From assembly GCA_009103225.1 (NCBI GenBank), contig RHPI01003728.1, forward strand, positions 248,602-272,625: DNA of 24,024 nt, read 5' to 3'. The notes under the pieces were generated by a model. That model saw only the letters and a program-made list of their open reading frames with translations, searched no databases and was not told the origin of the DNA. Within the stretch, counting starts at the first letter, position 1. Each line of letters opens with the position of its first letter. Positions 1 to 11,087 of this stretch are shown here, piece by piece. The stretch is from Chlorokybus atmophyticus (lineage: Eukaryota; Streptophyta; Chlorokybophyceae; Chlorokybales; Chlorokybaceae). Made by a program: the position numbers and the translations under genes.

Positions 1-383
1 ACAATCCCATGAGAGTGGACATGGCACTGCAAAGACTGTCGGGACTACAGTCAGCCAGGCAGATGCATTGCATTGCTCAGGTCTGATGAGCATCAGATGC
101 AAAAGCAATACACCCAGGACACCCTACGCACACACGCCATGACGGTGCTGGACATAGGGAGTGGCCAATGACTGTTGGGACTTCGTGATGCTAGACATGA
201 CTTGAGGCAGCCCATGATCGGGAACAGCCCACCATGCGAATACAACGAAATGAAGCAATCCCTCCCTCAGCCATCACTGTAAACCACAGTGTACTGTCAA
301 GCAAGGCCTTCTGTTGGGTCAATCAACACATGTGGTATCACATCGCAGACAAGCTCAACCATCGTTTTCGTGTGTGTGCGCGT

Positions 384-384
<1 letters not shown>

Positions 385-430
<46 letters not shown>
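385..430. repeat. (CA)23 dinucleotide microsatellite
   Basis: An uninterrupted CA run of 46 bases, flanked on the left by TG and CG dinucleotides and on the right by CGCGCAC. The whole block is alternating purine-pyrimidine. Confidence 0.97.
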
Positions 431-433
<3 letters not shown>

Positions 434-748
434 GCACATGCTTGTACGTTGCAGTGTTCGCATGGTGTGCGCAGCTTGTGTGTCTGCATGACTATTCGAA
501 CGTGCACACACACACAGCCAACGAGCGCATTATAATGAATGCGTGCAACAACACTGCCTTGCATGTAGAAAGCTACTGAGATCCGGCAACCGGGGAGAAG
601 ACAACCATGTTGGGAGGCGGTGTAGATAAAGTTTGTTCTTGTGTCCTCGCTCTATCGCTTGGTAGTGTCCTCTCTGGGTTACGGCAACACCACTGCAAAC
701 TAACAACACTTCGGTTGGTCTTCACGTGTATGGCTGCATCCGTGCATG

Positions 749-753
749 TTACA
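749..753 (-). terminator. Candidate TGTAA polyadenylation signal for gene A
   Basis: TTACA on the plus strand reads TGTAA on the minus strand, about 460 bases past the gene A stop codon. It is the first such pentamer in that direction. A single pentamer at this distance is weak evidence; it is listed because the other genes show the same pentamer closer in. Confidence 0.2.
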
Positions 754-1211
754 AGAGACCGAATGTGAACTTTCCAGAGCGAGCTTGACTGGGCTCTGAA
801 AGGGATAGATTCAGCATTAACACGCACGCACACGCATGCCAAACGTGTGTAAGGATGGTTGACCTCACCTTGGTGGTCCTCACAAGAAAGATGGGGTTTG
901 AGGCTTCAAGACAGATTCCCATCCCACCTCACGACAACTCCTTTCTCAGCGACATGATGCATACCTGCACCTGCACCTATATAATGCAGACGCCGATCAG
1001 ATGGTTGTCAAGTGGACTGGATGGACATAATACTCCAACGCGTGCGATCAAACGAGCACTTACTGTTGGCATGGTTCTGGTTGGACAGTATCTGCTTGTC
1101 TGTCTCATGATGGTGTGACAAAGCTGCATTCGTCTGCAGACAGCACACATTTTGACCCCTTCTCTTCTGTCCCATCACGTTGGCGTTTGTTCACCCTCTC
1201 ATCCACCCTTC

Positions 1212-4200
1212 TCAAGCCGCTTCGGGCCTCTCATGCGTGACGAGCCCCGCTGTAATCACGGCACCTAGCGCACACAAGACAACAACAAGGTGGTGTTACG
1301 ACATGGCAAGATGTTCGCTAAAAGCCAACATCACGAAGCGTCGTGTGGCACGCAGGGGACATGGTGTTGTAGGTTATGTGTATTTGTGTACAACTCTTTC
1401 TCTCCCTACCAGAGTCTAGGTGCTCTTCCACGAGTGCGCTCATCCCCATCCTGTTCAGTATGTCCATCAGCTCCTCCACGCTCGCCTGCACGTGACGCCG
1501 CACAAAGTCCAGGATAGGCATCGGGCTCACGTGCGCCTTGTCTGCGCGCACAACAACAACAACACGACTTGCGTAAGTTGTATCGTGTAAGATGGGGTGT
1601 TGTACAAGATGTTGTATCCAGTGACGTCTCTCACGTGCGAAGCTTTTGATGTGGACGCACAGCTCCACCAGGAAGTCCTTGTCAAGAGCGCTGCCGCCTT
1701 CCAACAGCCTGTACGTGTGTGCGCGCGCGTGTGTGTGCGCGCGGGCGCACGTGCGTGTGCCAGATGCGTGCATGTGCGCGTGTGCTGCGAGCGCATGCGT
1801 GGTTGTATGTGGCGTCCCATATTGGATACCTTCGCACGTGGTGCACGACCGATACGCACACCGGGTCCGTGACACGCCGCGCCTGCACACGCTACATGCA
1901 TCAGCAGCATCTCCCACACTCCCTCCAAACCAACGACACACACACTACACGCCCACATCATAAGCACGCATTCCCCTCCGCACCTGCACGAACAGGCAGA
2001 GCTGCCTGTAGAACCCTTCGATCTCTGCCTTCTCGGCGCGCTCCACGCTCTCGCGCGCAGCCGCGGCCGCCTCGGCACGCTCCGCCCGGCCCTGCAACCT
2101 CTCAGCCCTCCCCCTGAGTGACAGATACTTGTTGTTTAGCATACATACGCACAGGTGTGCGTGTGCGTGTGCGTGAGTACGCACACACATGTGCGCACAG
2201 ATGCGAACACGCGCGCATACACTAGCACGCGCACATGCACGCGTTTCTTCTACGTTCACCTGCATTGCCCTGCGCACGCGCACGCAAGCACACTCGCGTG
2301 CACGCGCAAGAAGACACAGACACAGACACAGACACAGACGTCTGCATGCGCTCGGACACACGCACCATATATCGCTCCTGGACAGCATCGCCACGTGCCT
2401 CCCTCCCCCGATCTTCATCTGCCTCATGAGCACTCCCGCCAGGTGCATCACGGTGCTGCTGCTCGGTTGACTGTGGATCAGCGAGGAGGAGGAGGCCGCC
2501 GAGGCGGACGACAGCGAGGAGGCCGCCCGCGCGCGACGGGCGCCGCGCTCGGCGAGAGCGGCCACCACGGCGCGGTGGCGACCGCGACGGGCGTCGAGGA
2601 AGGCGCGGCGCCACTTGAGGACCTGGGGGGGGAGTAGGTGAGGATGGGTGGGTGGGTGGGTGGATGTATATGCGGGTGGGTGGGGTTGAACGCCTGTGCT
2701 GTTTGCAGCACAGACCTGTGCTGCAGACAGCACATAGCAAGCGTAACTTGTTGTGGTGTCATTGTGAGCACTAGCACACAAGAGCTACACTCAGTCGCTT
2801 GCGGAGACAGTAGAACACACACACAGCATCAATCAGTGCCTCTTACTGGGTACTCTGCCTGGCTGCTGTTGCCGGCAGACTCACTATCCCGGGCACTATC
2901 ACCGCCACTGTTGTTGTTGTTGTTGTTGGTGGTGGTATTCTTCTCCGCCTTGTCCGCTGCTATGACATTCCCGGCCCCCGCGTTGAAGTGCAGGGACGCG
3001 GCCGAGGCCGACCGCTGCAACTGGATGGGAACTGCGTTGGCGTTGGCGTTGGCGTTGGCGGCGTCCTCCAGGATGGCCGCCATGTTGACTTGGGGGTGGG
3101 AGTGACGGGAAGGCGCGCGGTCCAACGTGACGGACCTGGTACCGGAGTGTGTGCGTCTGCGTGCGTCTGCGTGTGCGTGCGTGCGCGTGGGTGTATATGC
3201 CTTATACCTTCTGAGGGTGTCATCGGGTGCCAGCTTCAACGAGTTGCTCCTGACGCTCGCTGCACTCATGCCTGAGGGAAGACGGCTATGAGCGACAGAA
3301 CAAGTCCTACACACCCATCACGCAAACTGCAAGTGCAAGTGCGTGTTGTTGCGCATGGCGTTGTGTCTAGTTATGGGTCTGTGCTGAGTTGAACTCCTTT
3401 GCCAACCACCTGATATTGTGTGTGTCAACGAGACGCTGTGGCGATGATGATGATGTTGATGGGGCAGTGACTGACCCAAAGAGGAGTCCTGCAGCAACTC
3501 GTCCCACATGTTGCCAGCCTGGGGTAACGACAGTAGAAACACTCAACTGCACGCTATGTACAATGAGCGCGTGCGTGCACGCACGCGCCCAAATATACAT
3601 ACACGTGTGCCATGCCCACTCAAGCATGTGGGCATGCCTGTACACACGTCCACATGCGCATACAATCCGTGCCCGTACCCTTGCCGCTCTGGACCTCTCT
3701 TGCGCAGCCAACAGCGCCTCCTTCGGGAAGTAGATCTCTTCCAAGTCTGCACACGCACGCGCCCACCTTCTTATCACACACACCACCACAACCACACCAT
3801 CTCATCATCAACCCCTCCCTCCCAATACCTTTGGGCGTGCACGTGAGGTTGCGGAGCGGCACGGGCGGCGGCATCGTCGACGATAGCATCGAGGATGGGT
3901 CGGAGAGAGTCGGCGCGGTGGTGGCGCGCATCGGATGGGCGTGCTTGCCGCTGGTGAGGCTGTCCTGGCTGTCGTCTTTGAGGGGGGCAGTGGTGACGGG
4001 GTTGGGCTTGCGCATGGAGCGGTTCAACTGCAGGTCAAGAGAGAAAGAAAGGGTAGGTACATACGCCACCTACCAACCTTGTATGTACTGGATTTATTGG
4101 ATAGCATTGGATGGAACAATGCCCATACCCAACACATATGTGCGCACGCACGCGCACACGCATACATACGTACACACGCACGCATGCGCGTGCCCACGCC

Positions 4201-4485
4201 CACGCCCACTCGCACACATCCACACCTTTGATGAGTTTGCCTGCTTCTTCTTCCCGCGCCGGCTCCGCCTGCTTCCTTGCCTTACGTCCTGCCCGTACTC
4301 CCCCTCTTTCCTATACCCACTCCCATCCCCCTCATCCCCAACATACTCCCCGCTGTCGTCCTCCTCCTCGTCCGGCCACGCGCCGGCCAAGCCCCGAACC
4401 CACCCGCCCTCCGCCTCATCCACCGACACGAGACGACCCAGGGGCTCGTACGCGCGACCAAAGGGGGACCAAACGCCAACTTGGG

Positions 4486-4533
<48 letters not shown>

Positions 4534-5382
4534 GGTTGTTGACATGACACTTCTCTCCTCACCTGTTTGTGGCTTCTGCTGCCCCGCGTATGAAGTTGAG
4601 CGCGGGGACGATCGACGTGGCGTCTTCGGCGAACCGCTGCTTGCGCGCGCTGGAGGAGTTGCCGCTCAGCCGAGAGGAGGCGCCGTTGCTGCCGGGACGG
4701 GACGCGTACTCCTCGCCGGGACGCTGAGAAACCAACCATGTTTGTCGCCGACGACAACACAAGTACAAGCCACATCCACACACAGCAGCCATACACTGAT
4801 ATTCAGACGTAGAGGCACGTGGACACGCACGCATGCAAACGTACGTGTACCCAGGTAAGTGAGTCAAAGACCCGCACATGCATGCGGGTGTACACACTGT
4901 GACACACACAGGCACATGCAACCGCATAGATGCACACAGGCCTCAGTGCGGGCTTTGCAGCAACTGCACGCAAAGTTTCCAACCCCCACACACACACAAA
5001 AAACATCACAACGTGCCTTGAATAGGTGCTGTAGGGCTGCATTGGACTGGAATCCCTTGAGCTCCTTGCGCCGCTGAGCCATCAGCCTCCTCAATCCATC
5101 CGCCCCATACGCCTCAGACAACCTCCTCTGCACAACAACACCACACATCACACACTTCCCACCCCCCACCCCCACCCCCACCCCCATACATCTATCAATG
5201 CTCACCTCAGGCGAGTGTGGCCCTTCCTCCTCATCCGACCCGCCATCACCGTTGTGCACCGTCGGCGACGATGACGACAACGACGACGACGACGGCGGCA
5301 GCATGGACGGTGTTGCTACTGTGGCACGACGGAGCTCACGCATTGTTGGCGCTCTGATGGAAACTCCTCCTTCCTCCGGCAT
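1212..5382 (-). CDS. Gene A: uncharacterised 15-exon protein, about 712 aa
   Basis: Exons in gene order: 5382-5206, 5127-5017, 4723-4563, 4487-4226, 4027-3829, 3746-3679, 3518-3410, 3271-3208, 3135-2847, 2622-2366, 2113-1984, 1882-1830, 1708-1635, 1541-1410, 1264-1212. All junctions keep one frame and the coding sum is 2139 bases. Introns are GT-AG except intron 2, which uses a GC donor (AAG/GCACGT). The ATG at 5382 has an in-frame TAG twelve bases upstream; the stop is TGA at 1214-1212. The N-terminal half is low complexity: Ser-rich, an acidic stretch then a basic SRRSRRGKKKQ patch (about residues 219-231, possible nuclear signal), Pro/Ser, a His tract, an Ala-Asn repeat and an Asn tract. 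The C-terminal part (about 480-712) is helical, with a charged coiled coil of RAERA-type repeats near residues 566-600. I do not recognise the family. Its introns are unusually rich in CA/GT/CG dinucleotides. It shares a divergent promoter with gene B. Confidence 0.75.
4489..4528. repeat. (TG)20 microsatellite directly before a gene A 3' splice site
   Basis: A 40-base TG run that, on the coding (minus) strand, reads as CA repeats ending in the CAG acceptor of gene A exon 4. It occupies the place where a pyrimidine tract would normally stand in this 75-base intron. Confidence 0.95.
5158..5185 (-). other. G-quadruplex-capable tract in gene A intron 1
   Basis: On the minus (sense) strand this 78-base intron carries repeated GGGGGT units: at least five runs of three or more G separated by single T residues. 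That is the classical pattern for an intramolecular G-quadruplex in DNA or in the pre-mRNA. The intron donor GTGAGC lies at 5205 and the acceptor TGTGCAG ends at 5128. Confidence 0.75.
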
Positions 5383-5551
5383 GGCTGAAGTCTACTGTGG
5401 TGTGAACTAGTGGTGGTCAGAGGGGTGAGGAGGAGGGGGAGGCTAGCATCTGGGGAGTGGGAGTGAGCTTGCTTTCATGTTGAATGAAGATATTCTGTCA
5501 GTAAAAGAACACAAGATTGGTTATGTGAACAGGAACTGGAACTGTCGACGA

Positions 5552-6147
<596 letters not shown>

Positions 6148-6148
6148 N

Positions 6149-6195
6149 CACCGCCGCCGCCGCCGCCACCACCACCACCACCACCACCGCCGCCC
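6149..6195. repeat. CCG/CCA trinucleotide repeat
   Basis: A run of CCG then CCA then CCG triplets directly right of the TC tract and its N. It is in the upstream region of gene B, outside the frame-consistent coding region. Confidence 0.9.
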
Positions 6196-6306
6196 AGGAC
6201 GCCGCACGTGCGTATCTCTCTGGCTCTTATTTAAGCTTGGAGCGACGAGGTTGTGAAGTCCAGTCCAACTCGCATCACAAGGCAGAAGGGCGTTATCTGT
6301 TGTTAC

Positions 6307-8668
6307 ATGACTCCGTACCGCAAGATATGCGTATTCCCAGTGTACGTTGTCGTCTCAGACATATTCCGTAAGGCAGATTCGGCCACGGTCAAGGTGGACG
6401 TGGCCGCTGCGGCGGCAGTGGCGGTGGCGGCGAAGATGGGGGCGATGGCGGCGCCCGTGGCGATGAAGGCGTTACCACGGGTTGCGGCTGCCGCCGCTGA
6501 GGCTGCTGCAGCGGCAGCCGCCTCGACGACGCAACACAGCCGGAGCCACTGCCGCCGCCGCTGCCTCTGCAAGCTCTCTGCCTCCTCCTCGTCATCATTC
6601 TCCTCCCATGCCTTCAACCCTTCCTCCTCTTCCCCCTCCTCCTCCTCCTCGTCCTGGTCATCCCCCGGCCCCGGGTCCAACTTCACATCTGGGCCCGGTG
6701 ACAACGCCAGGTTCTACTCAGGGGGCCAGTGGGTGCCATCATCAACCCATCCCCCTCAGGCGACAGCTGGCGCCAGCAGCAGCAGCCGGACTGAAGCAGA
6801 AGCCAAGCCCGTGGTGGTGCTGCTGGGATGGCTGGGAGCAAAGCAGAAGCACCTGCGGCGATACGCGGAGTGGTGAGCACAGCACGAGAGCATGACGTAG
6901 CAGCATGGTGTTGCAGTGCAGCGTTGTGCACACCATTGTTTTGGAGTAGATCAACCGAGGCAGCAACACGAGTCTCACAATGAGGTACAAGACACTGTCA
7001 ACAACAGCTGTAGCACGACAGCGTCAATTTGGCATTTAGGCAAAAGACAGATGAAGTGCATGCAGCTTGTAGATCTGCTCTGTGCAGCTTTGGCATGCGT
7101 GCGGTTGTTTTGCACGACACAGCTTTCAGTCGTACACAGCAAAAGAACACGGCAAAGCAAAGCACATATCGGCAAAGCGAAGCAAAAGTTGGTACGCTAG
7201 TGAGTTTTGATGAGATTGCAGAACACTTCAGCCCCAGCTGTCGCACGTTTGTATTTGAATTTGTAATCTCAATGCACAAGTTGTCTTTGTGCACATCCCC
7301 GCACACTCAAACAGCGTAGGTGTCAGAGATAGTCAGTCAACCGTAAACTGTATTGTCACATAGTAACCCCAACAGGTACCAAGCGCAGGGGCTGGAGGCG
7401 GTGACGTTCATCCTGCCGATGCGATCGGTGCTCAATTTTGGCCACGGAGGCGGTGCGCGCGCTCACATCGAGGAGCTCGTCACCAACTTGCAACACCGCG
7501 CACAGGTTAGTTGTATTGCCCGCGCACATAATCCAACAAACATGATTACATGATATGTAGCTGCTCACACCAGGTGATCAGTCCACATGGTTGAGGCATA
7601 ATCCTGAGCTGCGTTGCTGTTACTCCTTCTCTTTGATGCGATATTGTCTTGTGCGTGTCTAATGCGTGTTTGTGTGTATGTTTCTTCCAGAAGTGTCCCC
7701 CGATCCTTTTCCACGCTTTCAGCAACACGGGCTGGCTGTCGTACGGCGCGGTGCTGCTGGCTCTGCTGATGCGGGCCGACAGCGGCGACGACAAGCAGAA
7801 GAGCAGCGTGCTCGACGCCATCGCCGGATGTGTCGTGGACTCCGCACCATCGGCCCAACTCGATCCCAAGGTAAACACACTTCACCGCTTTCCCACTCTC
7901 ATCGCCATCAACGCACACAATCTCATGTGTTGTGTATTAGGTTTGGGCGTCAGGGTTTGCTACTGCCATTTTGGGCAAGTGGAAGGTGCCTGCCAACGTT
8001 GCGGATGAGGTGGAGAAGCAGACGGGCGGGGAGAAGGAGAGTGTCAAAGGAGGAGGAGGAGGAGGAGAAGAGGGAGGAGGGGACAAGGGGCCGTCCTCGT
8101 TGGACTCGTGGTTGCGGGCGCAGCAAAGCCGCTTCACATCGCTGCTTGAGGGCTTCTTTGCGCGCTTCCTCCAACACCCGCCCATCAAACAGTACGTGTG
8201 TTGGTATCAATGTTGTTCTCTCAGACATGTTCTCTCTTGTTGAGTGAATTAAAAAGAGACTCTACACGTCATGCTACTGTTGTTTGTAGTTTGAGTACTG
8301 TCCAGAGTGTGGGGTAAACCCACCTGAATGAGTTGTCGTGTGGTCTCAGGCAGCTCGAGGAGGTCGTAAAAGTTCTTTCTCACCGTCAGCCCCGCTGCCC
8401 TCAGCTCTACATCTACAGCGACGCGGACGAGGTGATCCCCCACTCTCACGTGGAGGAGTTTATGGAGCGTCAGCGTCTCTCCGGCATTCCTCCCGTGGTC
8501 CTCGCCGCCAAGCTACCCCTATCGCCCCATGTCGACCACTTCAGAAGCCACCCAGCGGCGTACACGGCAACGCTCACGGCGTTCCTGGACTTGTGCCTGC
8601 GAGGGGACAAGCAACCCATGTCACTGCAGCACGACGGACCCGTTGTTGTGCCGGATACCAATCGGTGA
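6307..8668 (+). CDS. TMEM53: Gene B: TMEM53/DUF829 alpha/beta-hydrolase-like protein, about 481 aa
   Basis: Exons 6307-6872, 7376-7505, 7691-7870, 7941-8191, 8350-8668; all phases agree and all introns are GT-AG. The conserved domain starts near residue 167 with VVVLLGWLGAKQKHLRRYA, as in TMEM53. The nucleophile-region motif FHAFSNTGW follows (Ser243), then YIYSDADEVIP (Asp400 or Asp402) and SPHVDHFRSHP (His439), matching the Ser-Asp-His layout of DUF829. The family is membrane-associated in animals and its substrate is unsettled. The first 130 residues are Ala-, Arg- and Ser-rich and could be an organelle transit peptide. ATG 6307 is the first in frame after the stop at 6232; ATG 6436 (Met44) is an alternative start. 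Exon 4 carries a Gly/Glu/Lys-rich insert (about residues 310-345) lacking in compact homologues. Confidence 0.85.
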
Positions 8669-8870
8669 CGGTGTGTTGAGAGATGTGCAGAGTTGACTCT
8701 CTGGTGAAGTTTTAATCAGTGGGGTTGTTAGTTGACTATCAGTTGATCTTCTTTGGGAGGCTAGCAGATTGGGCTGGCCATCTCGGTTGTCTAGCTTGGG
8801 TTGTTAGGCACACTAGCAGTAGCAGTAGGTTGTAGAGTATGCCTTTATTATGTGTTGAGCCGTGTTAAGC

Positions 8871-8875
8871 TGTAA
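8871..8875 (+). terminator. Candidate TGTAA polyadenylation signal, gene B
   Basis: TGTAA about 200 bases after the gene B stop codon. TGTAA is the usual polyadenylation signal in chlorophycean algae. Confidence 0.4.
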
Positions 8876-9085
8876 TTGATCAGGGTGAAAGTGGTATGTG
8901 AGAGTTGCTTAGAGAATTTAGCGTGTTCCTCGTGCGGAACAGATGGGCAAAACTGTGTTCCCAGCGAACAAGCCGATGACTAAACACGCAAGCAATTCAC
9001 ATGCTGTTTAACGTTATGCTGTTCCAAACTGCATAATGACATCTGAAATCAATCTTGCTCCCATGTGTATGCTGGCATGCAAAGG

Positions 9086-9090
9086 TTACA
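9086..9090 (-). terminator. Candidate TGTAA polyadenylation signal, gene C
   Basis: TTACA on the plus strand (TGTAA on the minus strand), about 330 bases past the proposed gene C stop codon. Confidence 0.3.
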
Positions 9091-9225
9091 CAGTTGAGAC
9101 AATGACAACGCTCGTATGTCTGCAGGCATGTGGTTTAAGTCAATGAATCCACTGCATCGCCCAAGCGACAGGGCCCAACGATAAATCATGTCAAGTAGTC
9201 CCCGAGAGGCTTTGAGTCAGAGAGG

Positions 9226-9249
9226 ACTCCAACTCCAACTCCAACTCCA
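9226..9249. repeat. Four tandem copies of ACTCCA
   Basis: Four exact head-to-tail copies of the hexamer in the intergenic space between the convergent genes B and C. Confidence 0.9.
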
Positions 9250-9415
9250 CCTTAAGCTGATGGAGTGTGGCTAGCTGATATGGGTTATGGCTGCTAAACG
9301 GAGCGCAGTCCTGCCTTGTTTTGATAACGCATAGCCAGCCCCGCAAACAACTGAAACATTCTCAACACAACTCTTTGCGTGTACCCGTGGCTACTGTTTG
9401 GTAATTAGCATATTT

Positions 9416-11087
9416 CTATGTGCTGCTGGCTGGTGCTTGTTGTTGTTGTTGTTGTTGTTGTTGTTGCAACGCCTGCGCCTCAAGCTTTGCGGCCATCGCC
9501 AGCACTCGCTGCACCTCGTGCACGTGATCTATCCTCTTCCTGAAAGGGTCACAACGTGATTGAGTTAAGCGACTCAGCTACACAGCTGTTGCGGGTTTTT
9601 CGTAGATGATATGTGTGGCATCAGTCTGCGGGACTGATATGCGAGATGTACATGATGGGCCATTGACCCGCTGAGTGCAATGCATCATCACACCACTTGC
9701 ATGCAAGCGCTTTAGTCAGATGCGAACAACTGTTGAGTATGCAGCTGAGTTGGCAAGCATGGACACCAGCCGGACAAGTGAGGGGCGTGACAAGGATGTG
9801 CGCGTGCGCATGCATGTGCGCGCATTCTTAGCATGAACCCTGACATGTCACACTGGACGCTTGTGGCATTGTGTGTGGTTGTGTTGTTTGTGTTGTTTGT
9901 GTTGACTGCCAAGCACTAAATTTATGTGCATGCATGCGCATGCAGACACGCTAGCACGCAAGCATCGACACTTTACCACGCACGCATCTTCTCTTACTGG
10001 TGCAGCTGGGTTCAATCTACCATCCAAGAGAAGCTAGTTAACACAGCCTCTTTGCTTCTGGTTTGATGGGTGAGTGCGCATGCGTGTGTACGTGCGTGTG
10101 GCGTGAACAGCATAGCCAAGTGCATCGAATTTACAAGTACAAGATGTCAAAGTCATCATCGCCATGCAGCAAACGGAGCAAGGAGACAGAGAACGACATG
10201 CACCTGAGGTTGGCTTTGCGGCAGCGCGCCATAGGGGACTTTTTCCACAACAGCCCTCCCGTCTTCTTCATCACCGCTTGTAGAACCGGCGACGCAAACA
10301 TCTTGCCAAATACTTTTAGACTCACAGTGTTCACCCTCCTGTGGTCGTCGTTGTTGGTGTTGATGTTGATGTTGAAGACAATGCTGGCTCCCACAGGGGG
10401 GCCTACCGTGTTGTGATATGTTGCAAGGCGGAGAAAAGCTCTACGCTAGACTACACTTGACTTGGCTGCCAGGTAGCAACAGATATTTCGCCAGCCGGTT
10501 TGCAGCACAAGCATCCGCAGGCAGGAACCTTATTAACGCCGCCGCCAACGCCACCAACGCCAAAACCAACGCCCTCGAGGAGCAGGCGTGTCTTGATTAC
10601 GTTGCGTATCTGGGTTGCACACACACACGTTCTTCCGTGAACAACTTCCATCATGGACAGGCTGTGCATTCATGCACTGATGATCAAGGCCTTTACATGA
10701 CAATGCGTGTGATAGGGCTACGTTGTAATTGTCATTGGGAATTAACAAACAAATTAGCGTTCGTCCACTACAATCATCCAATCAAGTGACATTTCCAAGT
10801 TGAGGTTCAGCAGTGTTGTGTATATCTGTTGACTGCTTGAGTTGTATCAACGGTGCGAGCGCAATATGCTTATGGATTGGGTTGTGCAATTTGCGCAGCT
10901 GCTCGGTACAAGTACATTGTATGCATGGGCACATGGTTGATGTCGTCGCCCGTGCCACGCGTGCTGATAAATACCTGACACGTATTGTTCATACCATGAA
11001 TGTTACGTGCTTTGAAAGAGTGCACGTGGAGGCCGGGTTAATAAACATACTTTCAAGCACGACGCTGCTGTCGCTGCCACCTCTCAC
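9416..11087 (-). CDS. Gene C: partly resolved unknown protein with polyGln tail
   Basis: The best-supported part is the last exon, 9539-9416: acceptor CTTTCAG, coding-like third positions, a helical segment HVHEVQRVLAMAAKLEAQAL, ten Gln codons and a TAG stop. It joins in phase (AG+G) to an exon ending at 10204 (donor AG/GTGCAT) whose frame contains KVFGKMFASPVLQAVMKK. Further upstream, 10609-10529 (IRNVIKTRLLLEGV, then Gly/Val repeats) and 11087-11007 (GSDSSVVLESMFINPAST) are open, phase-compatible with each other and bounded by plausible splice sites. The junction between 10529 and the exon ending at 10204 is unsettled: acceptors near 10402 or 10430 imply different donors. No start codon was found; the 5' part may lie near or in the gap. 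The family is not recognised. Alternatively the 10204 exon reads on to a TAA at 10131-10133. Confidence 0.4.

Larger units (their letters stand above)
1..1211. other. Gene-free flank downstream of gene A
   Basis: I see no convincing exon on either strand. The open frames here are short, lack splice signals that join to anything, and are mostly translations of CA repeats. It contains a CA microsatellite and probably the 3' untranslated region of gene A. It could also include distal intron or flank of a gene lying to the left of the window. Confidence 0.5.
8669..9415. other. Convergent 3' flanks of genes B and C
   Basis: There is no exon here. It should hold the 3' untranslated regions of gene B (from the left) and gene C (from the right). 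It contains one TGTAA on each strand, a TGTTCC/GGAACA hairpin at 8924-8941 and a four-copy hexamer repeat. Confidence 0.6.

Noticed and set aside
1597-2117. Plus-strand open frames rich in Cys, Arg and His
   Set aside because: They are the complement of gene A exons and CA/CG introns; composition follows the repeat, and they lack splice or domain support.
2222-2740. Second minus-strand frame (172 codons) over gene A exon 10
   Set aside because: It looks partly coiled-coil-like, but third-position G/C and both exon junction phases favour the other frame, which gives the GRHRAVVAALAERG segment.
3612-4547. Plus-strand 311-codon open frame
   Set aside because: It is antisense to five gene A exons and introns, is Pro/Ser/His-rich, and ends in a TG repeat.
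10063-10416. Plus-strand 117-codon frame
   Set aside because: It is antisense to the gene C exon; the minus frame has better third-position G/C and phase-compatible splice sites.
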